DNA of 64,000 nucleotides, from the NCBI GenBank assembly GCA_019137255.1, contig WPDH01000080.1, positions 62,001 to 126,000 of the forward strand, in the 5' to 3' direction. Each line of letters starts with the position of its first letter. The first letter of the stretch is position 1. Position numbers and translations under genes: made by a program. This DNA comes from Corinectria fuckeliana (taxonomy: Eukaryota > Ascomycota > Sordariomycetes > Hypocreales > Nectriaceae). Positions 1 through 12,681 of the stretch are shown here, piece by piece. The notes under the pieces are model-generated. The model searched no databases and had not been told where the DNA came from. It saw only the letters and a program-made list of their open reading frames with translations.

Positions 1-3000
1 ACGTTGTGGGAAAAGTTAGAACGAAGCAAGCCTGAAGAGAATCCGCACTGCGGAACAACGAGATGGACATGCCCAATCGCCCAACACCCACCCAATCACC
101 CCTCCATGGTCCCCGATGCCAGCGCCTAGAACGCTCCGCCCTATGGGGCGACTGCATCTTGTGTGAAGATAACCTTAGTCATGGCGATCAAACCTAACAG
201 TACAAATTCGAACACCACACGATTCAAGTCGCACAGGGCTTCCAGGTCACCATGTTTTATCCCCAATTCCGGGGCGCAGGCTCAATCGACCGTGTTTATA
301 GTCACGCACTGGACACGCCAGCCCGCAAATCCTCCTCAGCCTTGGCCTGCCAACTTTGCATCAACACAGGCGACAGGCTCAGTTTCATCCACCCTCAACG
401 TTGACTCTCTAATTACTAAACACGTAGACTAGATACTCGCCATTACCAACTCATGGGGAGATTAGTCATGAGCCGGGCACGCACCGGGCTAGCGAGCAAA
501 CTTGCAGTGTCCGGCTCGCTCCTGCTTCCCAATGCCTGCCACACGCCAATGCACAACAAATCCAACCATCGACTGGGGGGTGTCGTGGACGCAAGCATGG
601 GGAGTGGGAGGAGGAGGGGGGGTGAGGCCAGCGGAAGCCCCGGTCGAGGCGGGCTGGCTTGCTTTTGTCGCACTGGTGGAGCCGCCACGTGGGTTGGGGG
701 TAGCCACGCGTTTGCAAACACGAGCGGTGGAGTCGTCGCTTGACAGGTTTTGATGTTTAGGCCTGACAGAACGAACATGCCCAGGACTGTGTCAAGAGAT
801 ACCGGTGGCTGGATTCCGATACCGTTGGCGAGGTAGGCCTAATACAGTTTTGATGCCATTCTTGCCTTCTCCCCTTTCCCCGCCTCCCGCAGCCGAGATG
901 AAATCCTGACAACGGCGCGCCGTCATCCAGGCCGAGACCCTTTATTGGAGGTCCACCAAGAGGCTGGAGCTAATCATGTATTCCTCAGCCTTGGTTGTTG
1001 TTGGTGGTTGAGCGCGTTTTGTTAGGTCGTCAACACACCCAGGTAGCCATGTGGCATGGGATGGGGATACGTCCCGGCTCGGATCGTTCATTTGACGTGC
1101 GCACGTTAACAGCCCCGACCCAGCGCTCCGGCTCATGGGCAGACTACCGTATGCACGCATGCCGGATGACCAATTATCTCGCTACGTTGCTGAGCAGCGC
1201 CAGCTTCAGCCCGGACGTGGCCCTCCGAGATAACCGTGCGACCCGCGGCCAACGAAGGCGGCCTGGGAAGCCAGGGGGGGAGGGCTGTTCTTGTTGCCCG
1301 GCTATTATGGCTGGCGACCCTAGGTTGAAGTTGACGCGACAGTGTTCAATGCCGGGGATGCCGTGCGGGGGGGCAGATGTGTACTAATCGACGAACCGTC
1401 AGCTTTACGACAGTGATCCGGCAATGCCAGGTGTCAGTGAAACATGCGTCGATCGTCAATGATTAGTCCGGATGCCGACTTTTAAGAAAAGCAACTTCAT
1501 CCCAAAGACTGCAGGGATCGGCTCAATACAGCACCTAAGTAGGCTAGCAACCTAGCTCCAGTCCCTGCTTGTCCATTGAGGTAGTTGAGGGTACAAAGTG
1601 AGTACTTTGCCATGTGCTGACTACCCACCTAAGCTCCCATTGCCGAGAAGCAGCAAGCAGGTCATGGGTCAGAGTCAGATCTTACTGGGTGCCGGACATA
1701 TATAGGCCCTGTGTGGCGGGCGCCCAATGATTGATGATACTATGTTGACCCTCCATGACGCCCAAGGTCTCAGTTCAATTGTTGCCGAGGCCCAAAAGCG
1801 GTGGCTGTCAAGAGCTGCTGGTAGCTTGTCGTGAAGGTGTCTCATCGAGCCGTTGAACTCGCAGACTGCCTGGAAGCTCGAAACCCTCCCGGAAACAGAT
1901 CATAGCCTTTCCTGCCTGCCCGCTTGCCTGCCTGCCTACCTGCCTGCCTTGAGACCGATCTATTACTGCGGTACTGTCTGTACGCATGACTGAGAAGTGA
2001 CGGTGTAAGGATTGTTCTGGGGCTGGCTTTGTGATCACCACGGCTGGTGTCCACTTCCGGCTTCGCTGCCTTGTCGTTGCAGGCAGACGTCACACCTCAT
2101 CGTTCCCATTCCAGCCATGGTGATATCCAAAGACGTCAGCCTGGCGATCATTCAGCAATCAAGATAGCACCCATCCCTATCCGTTGGCGTGCTTCTCCCG
2201 TGAGAGGGGCAATCGAGGTATACCTATCTGTACGTTTGTAGGTGGTTTCGTGCCTTTGAAATCGTCTCTCTGAGGACTACTAGTACCTACCTACCTAGAT
2301 ACATACTGTGTAGTATGACACTGTGCAAGGTGGATGGATGGCTTGAGGAGGCGAGCTGTGCTCATGCGTGGCGGCCGCCGGACTGCGTGGGTGACCGCCC
2401 ACGTGGAATTTTGTCTCGGGCAATCTTGCTGCTGGGATGCAGCATCTTCACGTCGCCGTCCCCCTCACGTGGACAACCACGAACGAGCAAACGCCACAAA
2501 GAGGCCCAACTAACCGCTACGCACGACTTTCAGACCTCTAGCTGCCCAGTTGCTCTGGAGCGGCCGCTGAGCTTTCGCCCAAGGCTTCTCCAACTCCAAG
2601 ACCCCCCCAAACCCCGGCTTACTAGGTAGGCAAGGCAAGGTAGGTATCACGGCTTCTGAGACAGCCATCCTTCGTTTTCACCGCCTGCTAGTGGGGAGTC
2701 GACAGCTCCTCTCGGTGCCTTCTTCTCGGAGCCCCCAGCCTTGGACTGCAATGCTGCAGAGTCCCCGTCTCCACCGATTTTCTTCCCTTGCCCCCTTTTT
2801 TTGCAGTCCCGTCCGAGCTGAGGACCGTCCTCGTTCCCGTGCTACCTACCTACGAACGAACTACTACTACTAGTCTAGTACTATGCTAAGCTACTTGACT
2901 ACGTATTGCTAGTCAACGACCCCAGGCCCTCTCTCCACAAAGCCTACGTGCTAAAGGGAAGCATGTGGGTTATCCTCCGCTGCCTAACGCAGTCCATGGC

Positions 3001-4015
3001 GCCACTTCGTCGCTCGGCGGCGTTTGATCCCGCCGGCCACCAAGTGGGCATCACGGCGGCGCCGTTCGACCTCGGCCGGACTGTCGACTTGTACATAGTA
3101 GGTTGTTGCTCGGACCTACGAAACACCTTAGTTGCTAAGTTGCATGGGTTTTCAAGGCTTGCGTGCGGGTGTATTGGTCTACTTGGCGGCATGGTACGTA
3201 CGAACGAATACACGCCAATCTTGGCTTCTCCGAACGTCTTCCACTCACTTCTCTGGGGCCCGACGAGAGCGAACTCAACTCGTCTTAACAGGCCGAGCTG
3301 GATGGAATCAGCCAAGGTCATCCCGGCTCAACGCGCCGTGGATCTGTAGCAGCAGGGTTTCTGGTTTCCCTGCGTCGTCTCCGAAGCCCACCTCGAAACT
3401 TTGGCCGGGTTTCCTATCTAGCATTAGCAGATCTCGGCGGAGCAAAGTCATGCATGCACGTTGCAACCCTTTGGTCTGGAGTCTGGGCTCGAGGAGGAGA
3501 CGCGGGCTCTATCTGTCTTGCCACAGCAGCTACATATCTGTATCTGCAACTCCCGAACTGTCCCCTACCCGCTGAACCTTGCCAAGGTGACATTGCCAAT
3601 CCCTATCTAACCTTGTCCCCGCGAAGTCGCCGAATAGGAGCTCAAAGGCCCCCTTGTCTCCGGGCGTGTTTTTACGGCCCACGATAGCCGTGAACCTGGG
3701 GAAGCTCTCTATAGGCTAGTCTACTGCGCAGGTAGCTAGTAGTTATCTGCTTGGATCCCTCATTCCCGTCCCGGTAAACCCGAGTTGTCAGAACCTAGGG
3801 GGAGCTTCGGTGTATTCTACCCCCCCCCTGATATTCTCAAACCTCCGGCCCGATTGCCGTTGGCAGCTGCAATGCTGAACCTTGAGACCTCTCAATCTAC
3901 TAATATGTACTCATGCATTTACATCGGCCAGCGCGCACTCCTCGATGGCCACCGCCTGGCTCGTTCGCGCCCCCTGAGGCCGGTCAGCGCGGTGGTCGTC
4001 GAGAGGCAATCCATG

Positions 4016-4047
4016 CTCCTCCTCCTCCTCCTCCTCCTCCTCCTCCC
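4016..4047. repeat. (CTC)n microsatellite
   Basis: About ten perfect CTC/GAG triplets directly followed by CCCCGCG. It lies in non-coding sequence 600 bp beyond the CDC73 stop. It is likely length-polymorphic. Confidence 0.9.
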
Positions 4048-4607
4048 CCGCGGGTCTGTGCCACGGGAGCTCGCCGTTTGGCGGGAATGCTTGTGTTGGC
4101 TGGCGTCTGTCTGCGCGCGCGTAGCTGAGGCCTAGTGGGCATTGGCGCGTGCAAGTCGATCATCGCTCCACATTGGTCGGAAGGCATGGCAGCACCGGAT
4201 ATCAGGAAGACGTGCTCGGTGGGTGATGGCGAGGGAGGCATGTCGAGCCAGTGTGGAGTTTGGAGTGTGGAGTGTGAACTGCCTACTTGATCCAACCGAT
4301 CCACGGCTTTATTGTCTGTCTCCCACGGCGGAAATGTGCTCTCCGAAGGTCCGCGGCTCGGAGTTCTCGAGGTGTCCTGACCGAATCATGTCTGCTCCCT
4401 GGTTTTCCGCCATGAACCAAGTTTTGTCTCTTTTGTCTTGCTGTCTCTTCTGGACCTTTTCTCACATCCAGATACCTTTAGTTTACCTATACACATGAAA
4501 GAACCGTTTAACGCCGACGCTTTTTGCAGTCCTGTCCATCCCCGGACGCGAGTCTTATAAGATAGGGAACAATCTTCATACATATCCACATCCACCATGT
4601 GAAACCC

Positions 4608-4627
4608 TCCCCCCCCCCCCCTCCCTT
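4608..4627. repeat. C-tract (poly-C/poly-G)
   Basis: A run of about a dozen C residues interrupted by one T and followed by CCCTTT, about 40 bp downstream of the CDC73 stop codon. On the minus strand it is a G-run in the probable 3' UTR of CDC73. It could stall polymerases or be mis-sequenced in length. Confidence 0.8.
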
Positions 4628-4664
4628 TACCAGTCCCGTAGTAAACATCTTGCCGGAGAGCCAT

Positions 4665-5936
4665 TTAGATAGATGCAGGGGCCGAGTCTTTCCTCCATCC
4701 GCGGGACCGCATGTTCGCCTCGATGGACTTCCAAATCTGCTCGACAATCTCCTTGTCACGGAAGCGGGAATCGTTGTGGCCCTCTCCGCGCCAGCGGTCA
4801 ACGCCCGTGGACAGGACGCGGTGACCCCAGCTGCGGATGTTATCCGGGGCCACGTCGCCGCGCCAGCCGACATAGACGCCGAGGGTGTGCTTGAAGAGCT
4901 CGTTGGCGTCGCTCCACTTGTAGTTCTTGAACTGCCACGTCTGGCCGGTGGTGAAGACGGCGACGACGCGGTTCCAGTACTCGGGTTTGAACTGCTCGGA
5001 ACCCTCGACGAGGATAAAGCGCAAGGGGCGGTGAGGATCGACGGCCTTGATGATCCGCTGCACGTGAAGCATCGTGGCTGTCGAGTCACCAGCCTCGGGC
5101 GGAGAGAACTTGCCGTCCTCCAGGAAGGAGCGCGCGTTGGAAAGGCGGAGGAGCGACGACGCCGAGGGCGAGAGGAGGATGATGGGGTCCGGTCTTCTAG
5201 ACGGGGCCTTTTGGTTGAGGGCGAGTGACGGGTTGGCGATGATGCTGGTGCTTGACTGGGACCTCTTCTGGATGAAGGGCGCGGCGAGCTTGCGCACGTG
5301 GGAGAAGTCCTGTAGGTAATCAGCTTTAGCTCTGTGCGGCAGATGCTAGGTGAGTGTGAAACATACCGTAGGCTTGATGCCCCTTAGGACGGTGTTGCGA
5401 TCGCCCATCTTTCGTTCGCCGTTGTAGATGCTTGCCAGTCGAGGGTCCAAAGTGCCCCTGCCCGACCTTGCCGCAGCAGCAGAAGACACAGCACCAGCCT
5501 TTGCCGCCGCAGAAGCGCCCGCGGCAGAGCCATCCTTGTCACCGGCGAGAGGCTTGATGTACTCGCTCTCCTCGCTAGCCCCCTCGAGCCAAGTGATGAG
5601 ATCGAGACGCTCGATGAAGCCGAGGTTCTGGACCTTGCCTTTTGCGCCGAGCTCGCCGTTCAGCTTTGTCGCGGAGGCGTTGTACTCGGGGATGGCGACC
5701 TCGCGGTTGAGCCAGGCGAAGTAGATGCTGCGCAGGTCGACGGGCTTGTCGTTGGAGACGAAGCGCGTGGCGCTGTCGATGGGCACGGCGTGGTCGGGGA
5801 AGCGCAGGTGCGTGGCCTGGGCGAGCGGCACCTCGGGCGCCGCGGCGTCGGCGGACGCGCTGGGGATGAAGGGCTGCGACGCGGCGATGGACTGGCGCAG
5901 GAGGACGAGGCCGTCGTGGTCTGCCGCGGACGCCAT
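4665..5936 (-). CDS. CDC73: Cdc73/parafibromin, Paf1 complex subunit
   Basis: Two exons, 5936-5367 and 5309-4665, flank a 57-nt intron (GTATGT...TACAG, phase 0) and give 404 aa, close to yeast Cdc73 (393 aa). Family knowledge: Cdc73 is a subunit of the nuclear Paf1 complex that travels with RNA polymerase II and promotes H2B ubiquitylation and elongation. Seen: an N-terminal part rich in Ala and Asp with the conserved stretch around WLNREVAIPEYN, a low-complexity Ala-rich linker near residues 140-165, then a C-terminal Ras-like (Cdc73_C) domain from about residue 215, with PIILLSPSASSLLRLSNA, RFILVEGSEQFKPEYWNRV and a VYVGWRGDVAP segment. The start is the first ATG in a GCCATGG context. The gene borders the transposon region on its 5' side. 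Assignment is secure; exact function in this fungus is inferred. Confidence 0.93.
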
Positions 5937-6611
5937 GGTGAAGGAAGTTCGCTCGCGGCGGAGAGTTGGAGGTACGTTGGCGCAATTGATCGACCTTTCG
6001 CGTGCGGATGAAGACGGAGATGGAAGGTACCGAGGTTAGCGAGCGTTCGAGCACCGGCCGCAGTGGCTGTGATCTAGAGGTTGTTGCGGTGTTGGATGGA
6101 GTGACGCTGAAGATGAAAGGCTGAGGCTGTATCCGTTTTTTTGGAGGAGCTCGGGATAGACTGGACACTGGACGCGACAGCCAATCAGCATCAAGCAGGC
6201 TTGGTTTCTTTCATGTCATGTCACACAACTCGGACTCGGTTCTTGATGTGCAAAAGTAGTATTTATAACGATCAATCGTGTTAAATACTTCTCCTCACTA
6301 TTATTTGGTCCTCTGGTTTTTTGTTTATGTGTTTGTTGCGGGTTTTGGTTCTGCTGGTAGTGACGAGTCGCTTTTCGTCGTAGCCGTTTAAACAGTATTA
6401 AACCACAAAGATCTAACAGTCGACTCTAGAAGCAGAGCATGAGATGAGATAGTCATCCCGCAGTATGTGTATTTATTTTCCTCCTCACGGAGCATATTAA
6501 AATTGCAGATGTAACCAACCATCCCGTGAAGGCACCCAGTTGGAACCCTCGCTATTTCTAAGTTGTGAACCACTTATTCACGGGTTCAACCTCCTTACCC
6601 TAGACACGGTC
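5937..6611. other. CDC73 promoter and left flank of the copia element
   Basis: This 675-bp intergenic stretch upstream of CDC73 starts with ordinary GC content, then becomes AT-rich after about 6240. It ends at the 5-bp target duplication (CGGTC, 6607-6611) of the copia insertion. No gene is seen. The insertion therefore lies about 675 bp upstream of the CDC73 start codon. Confidence 0.6.
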
Positions 6612-6817
6612 TGTCAGACATGTGATGTCATCTTGTATGGTAGACGACTGAGTGGGGCACGTGACTATCAGTCCGTGGTGTCACGTGCGGTGTCACATGA
6701 CCAGTTTCCCACGTATATCACATCAGGGAGTTCTCCCTCGAGATGTCATCAATTAAGGATTTATATTATCACATTTGCCAACCTGTCTTTAATCTCTGCA
6801 GATTCAATTGTCTTATT
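6612..6817 (+). repeat. 5' LTR of copia element
   Basis: 206 bp starting TGTCAGACATGTGATG and ending CTTATT, matching 12476-12681 base for base without gaps. All differences from the 3' LTR are C/T or G/A. It includes two CACGTG/CACATG-type boxes near 6657-6700, one of which is CATATA in the 3' copy. Confidence 0.93.
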
Positions 6818-6836
6818 AGTTATGAGCCTGGCGTCT
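6818..6836 (+). other. Probable primer-binding site (half initiator tRNA type)
   Basis: Immediately after the 5' LTR lies AGTTATGAGCCTGGCGTC. Its reverse complement contains CAGGCTCATAAC, resembling the anticodon-arm region of initiator tRNA-Met (CAU anticodon) rather than a tRNA 3' end. Priming from a 5' half of tRNA-iMet is known for Drosophila copia and some fungal relatives. Position and resemblance are seen; use as primer is inferred. Confidence 0.65.
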
Positions 6837-8784
6837 TCATAACACTAGGTTTTCCTTTATTCATCTATCTCGAAGGAGACCGCTTCAAATCGGATCTCTT
6901 CGACGTGCCTTCAAATGCACAAGCCCGTTAATAGCATCCCTGTGTGACTAACACTTTTCCTCTTTACGACTAGTACGACTGTAACAACCAATTAAGTCCT
7001 GATTTCTTTACCCCTCATCGCGACTCTAAATCGACTGTTTGATTTATTAATCATATATAAGCTTTTCTGACAATCTTAATCGAATCAGCTCGCGTAGCGA
7101 TCTCTGCCTCTTTTAACACGATCCTCTCTTATGCAGCTTTAGCTTGTGGGCTAACCCACCTTTCCTAGGGTTTCTGACCTATTTGCCCTAAGCGCACCAC
7201 TTTCTAGCAAAATCCTGTATTAGCATGTGACTGTGTAGTGATTCTGCCGACTCACACTGCTTAATCCCGCACCAAATTGTTTTCCCTTAGTTAGGGTCAT
7301 CCTTACGGACTTTTAGAGACTTCTCCACACATATATTACTTCTTTTCTGTGATCGTAAGGATTAATCGGCAACACCTGCCGGACTTATGTCAGATTCCGA
7401 CGACGATCACGTTAAAGAACAACCGCTGGCTTTAAAGCCAGCCCAGCTTATAATCTAGAGATAGCATCGTTGCTAACTCCAGACTCGTGCGAATTCTTAT
7501 TAACCGTAACTACCAGCGATTAAATCCCCTCCTACACAAGAGGACTTTCCTTTATCTTCTCACGACTCTTCTGCTAAACCTGCTGATAAACAAGCTCTTA
7601 ACCAGATCAGATCTCTTCCTACACGGCCACAGTTGCCTAATCCGCGAGCTCGCTAACTAATCAAACAATTCAGCTGAGATGATTCCCTGCCTTAAGGTCT
7701 TAAAGACTGTGATCAGCCTTTATCGCAAGCTACACACACCTTAACATCATTCTAATTTCTGAGCCCTTAATTCTACGAGTCTGAAATTAAAGATAAAGAC
7801 ACTAAAGACTTTTACTTTTATAACTAAGAAGAAAAAGAAGAACAACCAGATAATATCTTTATAACTAGTGACTGCGATCCTGCTTAGGGACACCTAACTG
7901 ACTGATTAAATAACCTTAATATTATTATATCTGTTCTAGCAGATCTAGTGATATTATATACGCTAGAAAGCTTTATAGTAATACAGGCTTACTGCCTTAC
8001 ATATAAAATAACAGAGCTAGAATATTACTAAGTGTGATTATTAACTAGGTTCTCTCTGTTAATTAACAAGAGTGATAAGCTTAAAACCTAGAAGTAGTGG
8101 TTAATATGGTACCTCACTATTAAGTCTATACTTAAAGCTATAGGCTAGACTACTAGCTTTATACTTAACTCCTGCGGTGAAGCTTAGCTTCTATCTAAGA
8201 TCTTTTAGTCTACTAGAGGTAATACCTGTCTGTTAATTAAATATTATAAGGCTGGCTTTAATGCTTTTATTATTCTTGTTAAATAATATAGCGGAACTGA
8301 ATAATATTAATAAGATTAATTGTATAACTAGCTTATTACTCTTAAATACACTAGCTGCTATAATACTACCTATTATGTTAACTAATTCTATTAACTTTTA
8401 TCGCAATTTAAGAATGCAGGTGGTACTCTTAATAATAAGTAATCTTAACACTTCTTTTTTAATTTAATTTAACTGTAATTTAACAAATAGGTTAAACCTT
8501 ACTAATAACATATCTGATTTAATACTCTTAAGCCTAAGGCTGAGGAAGTTATAGATAGCTTCTTAGTTAGCTGTTAAGATCTTGTTAATAATAATTAATA
8601 ATATTATAATAGTATAGCTAACCTAAATAAGAAGAAAGATAAGCCTAAGACTGATAAGATTAGCAAGAAGGATAATAATAATAAGTCTAACTTCTAGAAG
8701 AATAAAGAGAATAAGAGTATTACCACTCTTACCGCTAAGAAGATTACTAAATATAAGAAGAAGAACCCTAACTAGGGTAAGACT

Positions 8785-8826
8785 TGTGATAATTACAGAA
8801 AGAAGAATCACACTCGTAAGAATTAC
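8785..8826 (+). pseudogene. Gag zinc-knuckle remnant
   Basis: The forward frame keeps the exact C-x2-C-x4-H-x4-C spacing, with Cys at 8785 and His at 8809, but the second and third cysteines (8794, 8824) now read TAC (Tyr). TGC to TAC is a G-to-A change, as expected from RIP on the complementary strand. A TAG stop lies a few codons upstream. This marks the nucleocapsid end of the gag region. Confidence 0.7.
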
Positions 8827-9621
8827 TATAAACTTAATAGCTATCTAAACAGGAATAAGAACGCTAAAAAGGGTAATTCCTAGTAGAGTTATTTTATATC
8901 TAACACCTTTATAACTACTGTTAATCTAACTGTTTAACAGTTTGCTTTAATAAATGCTTATATAACCTCACCTGCTCTTAATTTCTAGCAGGCATAATAT
9001 AATAACCTTATCTAGTCCTATTGTAACACTAAGATGATTAACTCCACCTGTGATAATCTAGGGGAGCATAAAGATTAACTAGATAGTTAATTGTTTTCTG
9101 GATTAATCGCTATATAGAAATTAAATCCTGTTATTACCACCTTAAAGATGTTAATAGTGCTCTAGTTAATAAGTTTCTAATCTAATTATATATATAATAG
9201 ATAGCTTTAGGACTCTAGAGCTGATATTTATACTATTAATAATAAGAAATAGTATAAGAATAATAAGTATAAAGTTATTTTATATACTTATCTTATTATA
9301 ACTAGTGGAGGACTAGTCTACCTAACTTATATTAGTATAGCTTCTCTCTAGATTAAGATAAAAGGTGTTATCACTTAAGTTATCTTATTAAAAGTCCTAC
9401 TTGTTAAGATGTTTCTAATTAATATCTTTTCTAGTCTTTAGACATACTAGAATTATAGATACCTGATTAAAGATAAGTTATTTAACAGTAGTGAGACCTG
9501 CTTTATAAAGTTAATACTATAGATTAGTAGCTTCTTTCTTTATATAGTTAGAACCCTGTATAAACACAGGCTTAACAAAGCTGTGATAGCTATAACTGCC
9601 TAACTTAAAGATTCTTAACTC

Positions 9622-9660
9622 TAGTATTAGCAACTTGCTTATACCAGCTATAATAATATT
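9622..9660 (+). pseudogene. Pre-integrase domain remnant of copia pol
   Basis: In the same frame as the zinc knuckle, TAG-TAT-TAG-CAA-CTT-GCT-TAT then TSYNNI fits the copia pre-integrase signature W-H-x-x-L-x-H-x-S, with Trp now TAG and His now TAT. It lies downstream of gag and upstream of the reverse transcriptase relic, giving the copia gene order. The reading is an inference from spacing and from the RIP substitution spectrum. Confidence 0.55.
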
Positions 9661-11262
9661 ACTTAAACAATTAAGCATACTATTAGCAGCCTAGATTAGG
9701 TTAAGTTACCTAAAGATTATACCTACACTCTATATAAGCTTGCTAAAAGCTTATAATTTACTCCTAAGATTTAGCACCTATAAGTGTACCACACTCTTAA
9801 CTAGATCTTTATTAATATTTGTTTTATTATAACACTAATATTTAAAAATAAGAAGTGCTTTACTCTTATTACTAATAATAAGTTGCGATTTCACACTCTT
9901 AATATGTTAATAAGACCTCTTAGAGCTAGACTAGCTGTGGTCTAACAACTTAAGTTTCTTAAGTGTACCACCTAAAATACTATTACTAAGATTTAAGTTA
10001 ATAGAGGTGCTAAGTTTAAAGAGATCTCTTTTTAGCTTTATCTAGATAAGTATAAGATTAAATACACTTTTATTCCTAGCTAATACTATAAACAGGCAGG
10101 CTTAGCTAAAAGGGCTAATTATGTTATTTTAGACCTTATGCGTTTAATTATAGTTAACATGCTAAATATACCTATCAGCTGTTAGGGAGAAATCGCTAAT
10201 ACTGCTATAGTTATCACTAATATTACTACATCCTGATATAACACTAACAAAAAGACTATTTGGTTAATACTACACAAGGTCTTTTAGAATAATATTAGAC
10301 CTAAAGCTGATAACTGACCTAATATCACACATCTTCGCATTCTAAGATCCTAAGTTTTTATTTATATTAAACCTGAAAACTGGAAAAAGAGAGATAAGCT
10401 TACAGCTTATACGTAAGAAGGTATTCTTATTAGCTATAAAAGTAAACATATTTACTATATCTAAGATCTAGTTAAACACAAAGTTGTGTTAAGCGCTTAT
10501 ATTATTATTTATAAGATTCTATTACTTTATAATATGCCTGTTTGCTCTCAACTAGAAGGAGCATTTAAGGAAAGAGTTAAGCGATTTAATAATATAATAA
10601 AGTCTTTTAATATTAAATAACAGCTTGTATAAGACTCTTAATCTGTTTAGTAAGCCCTTATGTAAATAGATGTAAGTTAATAGATCACTATAATCTATGC
10701 TGAAATTTATTAGCAAATTTAATTTAGCGTTCTTTCTTTTATCTTACATGATAAAGTCCTAGAAGAAGCTAATATTATCTAAGCTATTTAGGTTCTTTAT
10801 TATAAGTGTAATTAATTCGGCGAAGTTATTTAATATAAAGCTCGTATTTACGCCTATAGAGATTACTAACACTATAGTATTAACTATAAAGAAATAGCTA
10901 CTTTGACTATCAGGTCTGTATCTTAGAGAGTTATCTTTGCTCTTAGCATTTAGAAAAAGATAGTAATCATATAGGCTGATATTGTTACTGCTTACCTTTA
11001 TAGTAATCTTAATAAAAAGATCTATATAGAGCAGTTTAATATGCTTAGTTAATTTATAATTAATAACCCAGATTAAGCTTAACAATTAAAGTGGACTAAA
11101 GACTTAGTTATCCTTCTTAATTACCCACTTTACAGACTTAAGCAAGCTGGCTAATAATAGTAACAGCTCTTTTATGAGCAGGCAAAAAAGGTCAGATTTA
11201 ATCAGCTTAAATTAGATTTCTTAGTTTACTTCTAGCCTGATAACAGTATAATTATCACAGCC

Positions 11263-11280
11263 TATATAGATAATATTCTT
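11263..11280 (+). pseudogene. Reverse transcriptase YxDD-box remnant
   Basis: The forward frame reads YIDNIL, matching the copia active-site box Y-V-D-D-x-L with the second catalytic Asp changed to Asn (GAT to AAT). It is in the same frame as the gag and integrase relics. Loss of this aspartate alone would abolish polymerase activity. Confidence 0.7.
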
Positions 11281-12475
11281 ACTGTGGGGGAGACTAAGTA
11301 ATATATGAAAAATGTAATTAAAGGTATTTTAAAAGACCTTCCTATTACTAACTGCGGTTTTCTATTGTATTTTCTTAGTGTTATAATTGTTTATAATAAG
11401 AATGTTATTAATTTAACATAATAAACTTATATTAAAGATACTCTTAAAGAGTTTAGTATGCTTAACTGTAAGCTGGTTATAATACTTATTAAACCTAGGC
11501 AAAAAGAACATATGTTTAAGTCTATAAATATTTATAATAAGAAGATCTAACAGAAATATATAAAGCTAACAGGTAAGATTAACTATGTTGTAATTTAGAC
11601 TTAACCTAATATTATATACCCTCTTTCTTTTTAGTCTTAGTATATATAAAACCTAATGCTAAACTAATTATACTATGCTAAATATATACTTTATTACTTT
11701 AATAGATGTAGAGATCTTAGTCTTTCTATAAAGAGATAGATAGAATAGATGTTTAGAAATAAATTTAACCTTTATGTCTAGTATGATACTAACTTTATAG
11801 GTGATCTTAACAGAGTGAAATCCACTTCTAGATATATTATCTTTATATGTGGATTTCTAATCGCTTAGAGTAGTAAACTTTAAACTAGAGTCACCTAATT
11901 AACCACTAAAGCTAAATACTATATAATATCATAATATATAACTAAAGTCTAGTAGCTTTAAAGCTTTCTAGAGGAACTAGAGGAGCTAATTAAAAGCCTT
12001 ATTACTATCTTAACTAATAGCTAAGGTGTGTTTAGCCTAGCGTATAATTCGGAATACAAGATAAGAACTAAGCATATTATGATTAACTTTTATTATATGT
12101 GTAATAAGATTTAGTAAGACTAAATTAAGTTAGAATATCACCTGACAAATAAGATAGTCACAGATAGATTAATAAAACTGTTAAATAAGGCTTTATATTA
12201 GAAGTTTATTAAGCTTCTAAACATACAGAAAGTTAACCTTTATATAGCTTAAGTAAGCTAAGTCTTTATAGTTATAAAAAAGCTTTTATAATTATTTCTA
12301 TTTCTATTATTTTACTATACACAAACAGATACAACTTATATTATAGCATAAAGATTATTATAAACACTATTTACTAACACTAATCGACTTAATCAGATGA
12401 TTAATTAGAGAAATTAGAAGGATTAAAAAGAAATAAGTTATTATATTAGTATTAGTTACTAGGTTTGTGGGGGAG

Positions 12476-12681
12476 TGTTAGATATGTGATATCATCTTGT
12501 ATGGTAGACGACTAAGTGGGGCATATAACTATCAGTCCGTGGTGTCACATGCGGTGTCACGTGACTAGTTTCCCACGTATATCACATTAGGGAGTTCTCC
12601 CTCAAGATGTTATCAATCAAGGATTTATATCATCACATTTGCCAACCTATCTTCAATCTCTGCAGATTTAATTGTCTCATT
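12476..12681 (+). repeat. 3' LTR of copia element
   Basis: 206 bp starting TGTTAGATATGTGATA and ending CTCATT, directly after the purine tract GTGGGGGAG. It is the partner of 6612-6817 and is followed at once by the target duplication CGGTC. Confidence 0.93.

Larger units (their letters stand above)
1..4664. other. Gene-free region downstream of CDC73
   Basis: No open frame here has family resemblance, a plausible splice structure or protein-like composition; the longest frames overlap on both strands, as chance frames do. The stretch is unique-looking with ordinary base composition. It holds several low-complexity tracts: TGCC/CCTA tetranucleotide runs near 1905-1955, TACC runs near 2285-2300 and 2840-2860, a CTC trinucleotide run at 4016-4047 and a C-tract at 4608-4623 just past the CDC73 stop. 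An unrecognised non-coding RNA or promoter for a gene left of the window cannot be excluded. Confidence 0.5.

Noticed and set aside
1..4600. CRISPR, operon or prokaryotic-type features
   Set aside because: The window is eukaryotic nuclear DNA; no regularly spaced repeats were seen.
10759..11085. 108-codon minus frame in the copia interior, and 8261-8467 (+)
   Set aside because: AT-rich chance frames within the RIPed element; the real relics lie in another forward frame.
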